Below are positions 1-5,172 of a stretch of DNA of 7,942 bases, piece after piece; position 1 is the first letter of the stretch, and each line of letters opens with the position of its first letter. The notes under the pieces were generated by a model, which saw nothing but the letters and a program-made list of their open reading frames with translations, was not told where the DNA came from and searched no databases. The position numbers and the translations under genes are program-made. This DNA comes from Arcobacter sp. UBA7394 (lineage in GTDB: Bacteria > Campylobacterota > Campylobacteria > Campylobacterales > Arcobacteraceae), in assembly GCA_002470185.1 (NCBI GenBank), contig DKNG01000038.1, positions 6,530 through 14,471 on the forward strand, in the 5' to 3' direction.

Positions 1-192
1 TTCACTGATAAGTTATCTGCTAATGTTATGCATATAAGCTGGAAAACAAGTACAAGTGATACTACTAAAGAAACAGACTATCTTGTAGATTATAAAGCTA
101 CTAAAGATCTTTCTTTTAGATTATTACATGGTCAATTTGATAATTCTGGTAACGAATACAGATCAAGACTATACGCATCTTATAAATTCTAA
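1..192 (+). CDS. Outer-membrane porin-like protein, C-terminal fragment (5' end outside window)
   Basis: The frame is open from base 1 to a TAA at 190-192 and gives the last 63 residues of a larger protein. The visible part alternates polar and hydrophobic residues in short strands separated by turns rich in Asp, Asn, Ser and Lys, and it ends in ...LYASYKF. A terminal Phe preceded by alternating aromatic residues is the beta-signal that the Bam machinery recognises in outer-membrane beta-barrels. Campylobacterota carry several OprD-like porins that end this way, so a general porin or substrate-specific OprD-type channel is the likeliest identity, but the fragment is too short to name the family. 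It is followed by hairpins and about 420 bp of non-coding DNA, so it is probably a separate transcription unit from the downstream cluster. A functional link, such as uptake of the same substrate across the outer membrane, is possible but unsupported. Confidence 0.75.
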   Translation, partial: FTDKLSANVMHISWKTSTSDTTKETDYLVDYKATKDLSFRLLHGQFDNSGNEYRSRLYASYKF

Positions 193-193
193 A

Positions 194-221
194 TATTAAT
201 TCCTCTTTTGAGGAATTAATA
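194..221 (+). repeat. Perfect stem-loop just after the porin stop codon
   Basis: A 12-bp perfect stem (194-205 pairing with 210-221) closes a TTTT loop at 206-209, beginning 1 base after the TAA. It has no uridine tract on its 3' side on the + strand (AAAATTTAC follows), so alone it is a poor intrinsic terminator. It may instead protect the 3' end of the porin mRNA or work together with the next hairpin. Confidence 0.6.
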
Positions 222-230
222 AAAATTTAC

Positions 231-292
231 AAGATAAAACTATCATATGTTCTCCTAAAACCTAAAATGATAGTTTTGTCTTCTAAGTTTTT
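231..292 (+). terminator. Probable intrinsic terminator of the porin gene
   Basis: Bases 231-246 pair with 267-282 as a 16-bp stem with a single G-T wobble (235/278) and a 20-nt loop. A T5 run follows at 288-292, 5 nt after the stem. The loop is longer and the gap to the T run larger than ideal. On the opposite strand the stem is followed by a T5 run (complement of 221-225), so it could end transcription in both directions. Confidence 0.55.
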
Positions 293-474
293 ACCTCCCC
301 CTTCTATACTTTAAAAATCACAACAATTATACACCTTAAATAGACTATATTTATCCACTTTAAAAATTTACTAAATATTGAAAAAAAACTCAAATTAATA
401 AAAAAGATTCCTAAAAAGATCTTCTTTAAAAAAATAAAAAAATTATTTATAATGATAAAAGTTCGATTTTATGG
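293..474. other. AT-rich intergenic spacer with no recognised gene
   Basis: This stretch is dominated by A and T runs, especially at 381-450. It contains no frame with a credible ribosome binding site; the best is a 9-codon reading frame from 452 with no Shine-Dalgarno. No tRNA, riboswitch fold or repeat array is visible. It separates the porin terminator region from the operator block upstream of the Rid gene and may supply curvature or an UP-element-like environment. Confidence 0.5.
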
Positions 475-546
475 TACTTAGTGAGTGAATTAGAAATATT
501 TACTTAGTGTAAACTTATAATATATCTTAAGTTTACACTAAGTAAA
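475..546. promoter_or_regulatory. Operator array: perfect 19-bp inverted repeat plus a partial third copy
   Basis: The arm TTTACTTAGTGTAAACTTA (499-517) is repeated exactly as its reverse complement at 528-546, with a 10-bp spacer. Each arm itself contains a smaller dyad, TTTAC-N5-GTAAA (499-513 and 532-546). This is the pattern expected for two adjacent dimer-binding sites of a transcription factor, on roughly the same face of the helix (centres about 33 bp apart, close to three turns). The 9-bp core TACTTAGTG recurs in direct orientation at 475-483. The block lies 70 bp upstream of the Rid start codon and surrounds a candidate -10 box, so repression is the natural reading. As RNA the repeat would also fold into a 19-bp hairpin, but it has no T tract, so a terminator is unlikely. 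No regulator gene lies within the window. Confidence 0.8.
516..521 (+). promoter_or_regulatory. Candidate -10 box (TATAAT) of the cluster promoter
   Basis: A consensus TATAAT lies at the inner edge of the left operator arm. No good -35 hexamer stands 16-18 bp upstream, which is normal for sigma-70 promoters of Campylobacterota, where the -35 element is largely replaced by AT-rich periodicity. It would start transcription near 527-529, inside the operator, giving an untranslated leader of about 88 nt. Weaker alternatives occur at 574-589 (TATATT, TATAGAT). Confidence 0.45.
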
Positions 547-615
547 CATAGAGTAAGATTTTCATATATCATTTATATTTAGGTATAGATAAAGATAATA
601 AGTTAAAGGAAATCC

Positions 616-1002
616 ATGAGTAATAAGAAAACACCAATTAAAACAGAATTATTTGCTTCTAAAGCACCATTAGAGTGGGCAATCACTGCCAACAATACAT
701 TATATACAGCACAAATACCAATCGATGAGACAGGTAAAGTTGTTGAAGGTGGAATTGAAGCACAAACTAGAAAAACTTTTGAGAACTTAGTTCATACTTT
801 AGAGTGTGCTGGGGTTTCTACAAATGAAGTATTACAAGTATTAATTTATGTTACTGATAGGGAATATTTAGCTACAGTAAATAAAGTATATGCTGAGTAT
901 TTTGAAGCACCATATCCAAATAGAGCAGCAGTTGTAGTTGCAGGACTTGCTAGAGAAGAAATGCTTGTTGAGTTTGTTGTTTACGCAGCAGCTAGTAAAT
1001 AA
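616..1002 (+). CDS. RidA/YjgF/YER057c/UK114 (Rid) family protein
   Basis: The protein has 128 residues, the normal length for the family. Rid proteins are small cytosolic trimers; the archetype RidA hydrolyses reactive enamines/imines to ketones plus ammonia, and paralogues act in individual catabolic pathways. Visible signatures are the YTAQIPID strand-turn (30-37), the helix around EAQTRKTFENLVHTLECAG (48-66), and the PNRAAVVVAGL segment (101-111), in which Arg103 matches the substrate-binding Arg105 of E. coli RidA. Glu119 matches Glu120. The N-terminal part lacks the GPY motif of RidA itself and reads APLEWAITANNTLYTAQ, so this is a pathway-type Rid subfamily rather than housekeeping RidA. 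The ATG is preceded by AAAGGA at 605-610 with 5-nt spacing. It is the first gene of the cluster, directly downstream of the operator block. Deamination of an imine made in the pathway is an inference. Confidence 0.88.
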   Translation: MSNKKTPIKTELFASKAPLEWAITANNTLYTAQIPIDETGKVVEGGIEAQTRKTFENLVHTLECAGVSTNEVLQVLIYVTDREYLATVNKVYAEYFEAPYPNRAAVVVAGLAREEMLVEFVVYAAASK

Positions 1003-1036
1003 TTTAAAATAAATATAAATAAAAAAGGAAGAATAG

Positions 1037-2485
1037 ATGACTTACAATTATGAAGAAGGTTTATACATTAACGGTTCATGGGCAAAAGGTGTTTCTACAA
1101 TTGAGAATATCAACCCATCAGATATTTCAGAAAATATTGGAAACGTAGCACAAGCAAGTGTTGAGCAAGTAAATGAAGCAATCGCTGCTGCAAAAACTGC
1201 ACAACCAGAATGGGAAAAAACTCCTTTAGAACATAAAGTAAATGTACTTCAAGCAATTGGTGATGAATTAATCCAAAGATGTGAAGAACTAGGTGAGTTA
1301 TTAGCTAGAGAAGAAGGTAAGTCAAAAGCAGAAGGTAAAGGTGAAATTTACAGATCTGGACAATTCTTCCAATATTATGCAGCTGAGGTTTTAAGACAAA
1401 TTGGTGAAAACGCTGCATCTGTTAGACCTGGTATTGATATTGATGTTACTAGAGAAGCAGTTGGTGTTGTTGGTATTATCTCACCTTGGAATTTCCCTAC
1501 TGCAACAGCAGCATGGAAAATAGCTCCTGCTTTAGCATTTGGTAATGCAGTAATTTGGAAACCAGCTAATTTAACACCAGCATCTGCTGTTGCTTTAACT
1601 GAAATTATTCATAGACAAGGACTTCCAGCAGGTACATTTAACTTAGTATTAGGTTCTGGTGGAACAGTTGGTGATACATTAATTAACTCAAAAGAAATTA
1701 ATGCAATTTCATTCACAGGTTCTGTTGAAACTGGTAGAAAAATTGCAGTTGCAACTTCTGCTAACTTTGTTAAATGTCAGTTAGAAATGGGAAGTAAAAA
1801 CTCATTAGTTGTTGCTTGCGATGCTGATATCTCTGTTGCTGTTGAAGCTGCTATTGCTGGATCTTTCTCAGGAACTGGTCAAAAATGTACAGCATCTTCA
1901 AGATTAATTGTAATGGAATCTATCCATGATGAATTTGTAGAAGCACTAGTAAAAAGAATGGCTGAATTAAAAGTTGGACATTGTTTAGAAGATGGAATCT
2001 TTATGGGGCCTGTTTCTGATAAAGCACAATTTGATTCTAACTTTAGATGGATTGAAAGAGCAAAAGAATTAGGTGGTAAGTTAGCATTTGGTGGTGAGAA
2101 ATTATCATTAGAAAAAGAAGGTTACTACATGAGTCCTACTTTATTTGTTGATACAAAAAATGATTGGGATGTAAACCAAGAAGAAGTATTTGCACCAATG
2201 GCTTGTGTAATTAAAGTTAAAGATTTAGAAGAAGCAATTGCAACTGCAAATGATACAAGATTTGGATTAACAGCTGGAATTATTACTCAAAGTTTAAAAA
2301 CAGCAGCTATTTTCAAAAAAGAAGCTCAAAGTGGTTGTGTAATGGTTAACCTTCCAACAGCAGGAACTGATTACCACGTTCCATTTGGTGGAAGAAAAGA
2401 ATCAAGCTTTGGACCAAGAGAACAAGGTTCGTATGCAAAAGAGTTCTACACAATTGTAAAAACAGCATACCAAAAACCTTACTAA
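1037..2485 (+). CDS. NAD(P)-dependent aldehyde dehydrogenase, alpha-ketoglutarate-semialdehyde dehydrogenase-like
   Basis: This 482-residue protein is a full-length member of the ALDH superfamily, which oxidises an aldehyde to the acid in the cytosol. The complete catalytic set is visible: Asn152 in SPWNFP, Lys175 in IWKPAN, the TGSVETG nucleotide loop (227-233), general base Glu250 in LEMGSKN, nucleophile Cys284 in GQKCTASSRLIV, and Glu383 in EEVFAP. The C-terminal segment HVPFGGRKESSFGPREQG followed by AKEFYT and VKTAY (447-478) resembles alpha-ketoglutarate-semialdehyde dehydrogenases of the AraE/YcbD type, which suggests a semialdehyde acid as substrate; this is by recall and not proven. 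Residue 178, after the Lys-Pro-Ala motif, is Asn rather than the Glu typical of strictly NAD-dependent enzymes, so NADP use is possible. The start has AAGGA upstream (1025-1029). The gene lies 34 bp after the Rid gene and 8 bp before the M19 gene, as in an operon. Confidence 0.85.
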   Translation: MTYNYEEGLYINGSWAKGVSTIENINPSDISENIGNVAQASVEQVNEAIAAAKTAQPEWEKTPLEHKVNVLQAIGDELIQRCEELGELLAREEGKSKAEGKGEIYRSGQFFQYYAAEVLRQIGENAASVRPGIDIDVTREAVGVVGIISPWNFPTATAAWKIAPALAFGNAVIWKPANLTPASAVALTEIIHRQGLPAGTFNLVLGSGGTVGDTLINSKEINAISFTGSVETGRKIAVATSANFVKCQLEMGSKNSLVVACDADISVAVEAAIAGSFSGTGQKCTASSRLIVMESIHDEFVEALVKRMAELKVGHCLEDGIFMGPVSDKAQFDSNFRWIERAKELGGKLAFGGEKLSLEKEGYYMSPTLFVDTKNDWDVNQEEVFAPMACVIKVKDLEEAIATANDTRFGLTAGIITQSLKTAAIFKKEAQSGCVMVNLPTAGTDYHVPFGGRKESSFGPREQGSYAKEFYTIVKTAYQKPY

Positions 2486-2488
2486 GGA
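2483..2488 (+). promoter_or_regulatory. Shine-Dalgarno TAAGGA overlapping the aldehyde dehydrogenase stop codon
   Basis: The TAA stop of the upstream gene forms the first part of the ribosome binding site of the M19 gene, whose ATG is 5 nt beyond the site. Terminating ribosomes can re-initiate here, so the two proteins are likely translationally coupled and made in matched amounts. Confidence 0.6.
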
Positions 2489-2493
2489 AAGAC

Positions 2494-3483
2494 ATGTATA
2501 AAGATCAAATTATTATTGATGGTTTACAATATTGTAAATGGGATAGGGATTATTTCCTTTCACTACAAAAAAGTGGAATAACTGCTGTTCACGTTACACT
2601 TGTTTACCATGAAATGGCAAGGGAAACTTTAACACAGTTTGCACAGTGGAATAAACTTTTTGAATTAAATAGTGATTTGATAATGCCAGTAATGAATATG
2701 GCAGATGTTCAATTAGCTAAATCAACTGGTAAAGTAGGTATCTTCTTTGGAGCGCAAAATTGCTCTCCAATAGATGATGAAATTGGATTAATTGAGGTAA
2801 TGAGAAAACAAGGTTTACTTATTATGCAATTAACATATAACAATCAAAGTTTCTTAGCAACTGGGTGTTATGAAAAGAACGATAGTGGAATTACTAGATT
2901 TGGTAAACAAGCTATTGCTGAAATGAATAGAGTTGGAATGATTATTGATATGTCTCATAGTGCAGAGCAATCTACACTTGAAGCAATTGATTTATCATCT
3001 AGACCTATTTGTATTTCACATGCGAATCCAACTTTTGCACATGATGCATTAAGAAATAAGTCAAACGAAGTTATTAAAGCATTAACTTCAAGAGGTGGAT
3101 TATTAGGATTCTCACTATATCCATTCCATTTACCAAATGGTTCAGCTTGTACATTAGATGATTTTTGTGAGATGATTGCAAAAACAGCTGATTTAGTTGG
3201 TGTTGATCATTTAGGAATTGGTAGTGATTTGTGTCTGAATCAACCACAAGAAGTTTTAGAGTGGATGAGAAATGGAAAATGGTCAAAAGCTATGGACTAT
3301 GGAGAAGGTTCTTCTTCAAATTCTGGATGGCCTGATGACTTACCTTGGTTCAAAGATGAGCATGGTATGGAAAATATTTATAATGGTTTAATTAAGTATG
3401 GATTTCAAGAGAAAGAAGCTAATCAAATTCTTGGCGGGAACTGGTTTAACTTCTTAAGCGACGGTTTAGAACCTAAAAATTAA
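2494..3483 (+). CDS. Peptidase M19 (membrane/renal dipeptidase) family protein with a degenerate metal site
   Basis: The protein has 329 residues and the TIM-barrel layout of the M19 amidohydrolases. Retained family landmarks are His155 (IDMSHS), His176 (CISHAN), Arg187 (LRNKSNE) and Asp245 (GIGSDL). However, the canonical N-terminal metal motif DGHxD reads DGLQY here, with Leu11 and Tyr13 replacing the His and Asp ligands. The bridging Glu in the GVEGGH region is Gln88 (FFGAQN). A true binuclear zinc dipeptidase site therefore cannot form as usual; at most a mononuclear site remains. From memory, the 'dipeptidase' next to the dimethylglycine demethylase genes of Pseudomonas aeruginosa (PA5396) has the same replacements and close overall similarity (IDGL...KW, GTGCYE, FG...AEMNRVG). 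There is no signal peptide, so the protein is probably cytoplasmic. It sits between the aldehyde dehydrogenase and the transporter. A role in betaine or methylamine-type catabolism is inferred; its reaction is unknown. Confidence 0.85.
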   Translation: MYKDQIIIDGLQYCKWDRDYFLSLQKSGITAVHVTLVYHEMARETLTQFAQWNKLFELNSDLIMPVMNMADVQLAKSTGKVGIFFGAQNCSPIDDEIGLIEVMRKQGLLIMQLTYNNQSFLATGCYEKNDSGITRFGKQAIAEMNRVGMIIDMSHSAEQSTLEAIDLSSRPICISHANPTFAHDALRNKSNEVIKALTSRGGLLGFSLYPFHLPNGSACTLDDFCEMIAKTADLVGVDHLGIGSDLCLNQPQEVLEWMRNGKWSKAMDYGEGSSSNSGWPDDLPWFKDEHGMENIYNGLIKYGFQEKEANQILGGNWFNFLSDGLEPKN

Positions 3484-3511
3484 TCTTAAAAAATTAAGAG
3501 TAACTTTTAGG

Positions 3512-3531
3512 TGATATTATCAAAAATATCA
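3512..3531 (+). repeat. Small hairpin in the M19-BCCT gap
   Basis: TGATATT (3512-3518) pairs with AATATCA (3525-3531) around a 6-nt loop, immediately before the ribosome binding site of the transporter gene. A second tiny hairpin (TCTTAA/TTAAGA) lies at 3484-3499. Neither has a T tract, so they are not convincing terminators. They could mark an mRNA processing point or modulate access to the ribosome binding site. Confidence 0.3.
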
Positions 3532-3532
3532 T

Positions 3533-3540
3533 AAAAAGGA
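3533..3540 (+). promoter_or_regulatory. Shine-Dalgarno AAAAAGGA that decides the BCCT start
   Basis: Two in-frame ATGs follow. The one at 3542 is only 1 nt from the site, too close for normal initiation. The one at 3548 is at 7-nt spacing, which is optimal. The second ATG is therefore preferred, removing two residues from the longest frame. Confidence 0.65.
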
Positions 3541-3547
3541 TATGAAG

Positions 3548-5107
3548 ATGGAAATATCTGACATTATAGAAAAAGAAGATACTTTAAAAGAACAAAATCA
3601 AAAAGAGCAAAAAGTTGATAAGTTAACTTTAGTTCTTAGTAGTGGTTTTTTAATGGCATTCGTTGTTTTAGCATTAGTGGATACAAAGTTATTAAGTAGC
3701 GTTGTAAATGGTGGATTTGCTTGGTCAACTAAGTTCTTTGGAGCATATTGGCAATTCTTATTATTAGCAACTTTCCTAATAGGTATTGGACTTACTTTAG
3801 GAAGAACTGGTTCAGTTGTACTTGGTAATACAGAGAAAACTGAAATGAGTACTTTCCAATGGATTGCAATCATTATGTGTACATTACTTGCAGGTGGTGG
3901 AGTATTCTGGGCCGCTGGTGAACCTATTGCGCACTTTGTTTCTCCTCCTCCATTATATGGGGCTGAAACTGATTTATTCCAAAAAGCAGTAAATTCATTA
4001 TCTCAATCATTTATGCACTGGGGATTCTTAGCATGGGCTATTTTAGGTACTTTAACTGCAATTGTATTATCTCACTTGCATTACGATAAAGGTTTACCTT
4101 TAAAACCTAGAACTTTACTTTACCCTGTATTTGGAGATAGAGTTATTACTGGACCATTAGGTTCTATTGTTGATGCATTTTGTATTGTTGCAGTTGCAGC
4201 AGGTACAATTGGGCCAATTGGTTTCTTAGGGTTACAAATTTCATATGCTTTAAATGCCTTATTTGGAATTGCAGATGGTTTTACAACACAAATGACTATT
4301 ATTATAATAGCAATTATAATCTATACAATTTCTGCCTTAAGTGGATTAACAAGAGGTATTCAGATTTTATCTAGATGGAATATTATTTTAGCAATTGGTT
4401 TAATGCTTTTCATCTTTATTTTCGGACCAACAGCATTTATTATTGATGCGTATATTCAAGGTGTAGGTACATCAATTCAAAACTTCCTTCCAATGGCAAC
4501 ATTTAGAGGTGATACGGGATGGTTAAGTTGGTGGACAGTGTTCTTCTGGGGATGGTTCTTAGGATATGGTCCTTTAATGGCTATTTTCATTGCAAGAATC
4601 TCAAGAGGAAGAACAATTAGAATGTTAATTTTAGCAGTGAGTATTTTTGCTCCACTAATTACAATGTTCTGGTTTACAATTGTTGGTGGTGCTGGATTAT
4701 CATTTGAAATTGCACAACCAGGTGTTATTAGTGAAGCATTTAAAGGCTTTAATTTACCAGCATCGCTGTTAGCTATTACACAATCATTACCGTTCCCATT
4801 AATTACTTCAATATTATTCTTAATATTGACAACAGTATTTATTGTAACAACGGGAGATTCAATGACATATACAATGAGTGTTGTTGTAAGTGGTAGTACT
4901 GAACCTAGTCCATATTTAAGAATGTTCTGGGGAGTATTAATGGGTGTATTAGCAATTATATTAATATCAATTGGATCAGGTGGTATCTCGGCATTACAAT
5001 CATTTATTGTAATTACAGCTGTGCCAGTGTCACTTGTATTATTACCAGCACTATGGAATGCACCACAAATAGCTATTAAAATGGCAGACGAACAAGGTTT
5101 AAAGTAG
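3548..5107 (+). CDS. BCCT-family (betaine/carnitine/choline-type) transporter
   Basis: A 519-residue inner-membrane carrier with about 12 hydrophobic segments, the usual BCCT size, and a short charged N-terminal tail. Family landmarks, numbered from Met at 3548, are FWAAGEP (120-126), the TM4-like segment MHWGFLAWAIL (156-166), the signature segment WTVFFWGWFLGYGP (329-342), and ARISRGR (349-355). By eye against BetP, aromatic-box residues Trp189, Trp194, Trp371 and Trp373 are kept (Trp158, 163, 334, 336), but Tyr197 is Leu166, Trp374 is Phe337 and Trp377 is Tyr340. The glycine run before FWAAGEP is GGG (116-118) and is offset from the GxGxG of BetP. Phe431, Thr434 and Thr435 match the Na2-site positions, so sodium-coupled symport is plausible. 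No long C-terminal osmosensing tail is present, which favours nutrient uptake over osmoregulation. The gene ends with tandem in-frame stops TAG TAG TAA (5105-5113), followed by a terminator. The substrate is unknown; a betaine-like zwitterion is inferred. Confidence 0.92.
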   Translation: MEISDIIEKEDTLKEQNQKEQKVDKLTLVLSSGFLMAFVVLALVDTKLLSSVVNGGFAWSTKFFGAYWQFLLLATFLIGIGLTLGRTGSVVLGNTEKTEMSTFQWIAIIMCTLLAGGGVFWAAGEPIAHFVSPPPLYGAETDLFQKAVNSLSQSFMHWGFLAWAILGTLTAIVLSHLHYDKGLPLKPRTLLYPVFGDRVITGPLGSIVDAFCIVAVAAGTIGPIGFLGLQISYALNALFGIADGFTTQMTIIIIAIIIYTISALSGLTRGIQILSRWNIILAIGLMLFIFIFGPTAFIIDAYIQGVGTSIQNFLPMATFRGDTGWLSWWTVFFWGWFLGYGPLMAIFIARISRGRTIRMLILAVSIFAPLITMFWFTIVGGAGLSFEIAQPGVISEAFKGFNLPASLLAITQSLPFPLITSILFLILTTVFIVTTGDSMTYTMSVVVSGSTEPSPYLRMFWGVLMGVLAIILISIGSGGISALQSFIVITAVPVSLVLLPALWNAPQIAIKMADEQGLK

Positions 5108-5122
5108 TAGTAAACTAAAAAT

Positions 5123-5152
5123 AAAAAAGAAGTAGAAATACTTCTTTTTTTT
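5123..5152 (+). terminator. Intrinsic terminator with GAAA tetraloop after the BCCT gene
   Basis: The core stem GAAGTA (5129-5134) pairs with TACTTC (5139-5144) around a GAAA tetraloop of the GNRA class. The stem can be extended by six A-T pairs, and it runs into eight consecutive Ts (5145-5152). This is a textbook intrinsic terminator. It ends 20 bp before the next start codon, so it should separate the four-gene upstream cluster from the downstream genes, fully or by partial read-through. Confidence 0.88.
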
Positions 5153-5172
5153 AAAAATTTCAGGAGAGAGAA

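Noticed and set aside
367..375. TTTACTAAA as a fourth operator copy
   Set aside because: Only a partial match to TTTACTTAG without the second half of the dyad; expected by chance in such AT-rich sequence.
452..481. Nine-codon reading frame in the intergenic region as a leader peptide
   Set aside because: No Shine-Dalgarno site, no following attenuator structure, and it lies upstream of the likely transcription start.
499..546. The 19-bp inverted repeat read as an intrinsic terminator
   Set aside because: No T tract follows on either strand, its GC content is low, it is far from the porin stop, and the arms contain nested dyads around a -10 box. An operator explains it better.
3074..3286. 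Minus-strand open frame of 70 codons inside the M19 gene
   Set aside because: It lies wholly antisense to a well-supported gene, and its low-complexity Leu/His/Asn-rich translation is typical of antisense AT-rich coding DNA.
3598..3873. Minus-strand open frame of 91 codons inside the BCCT gene
   Set aside because: Antisense shadow of a clear transporter gene; no ribosome binding site or recognisable domain.
4180..4374. Plus-strand +1-frame open frame of 64 codons within the BCCT gene
   Set aside because: Out-of-frame reading of membrane-segment codons that gives a Cys/Tyr/Asn-rich peptide with no start signal.
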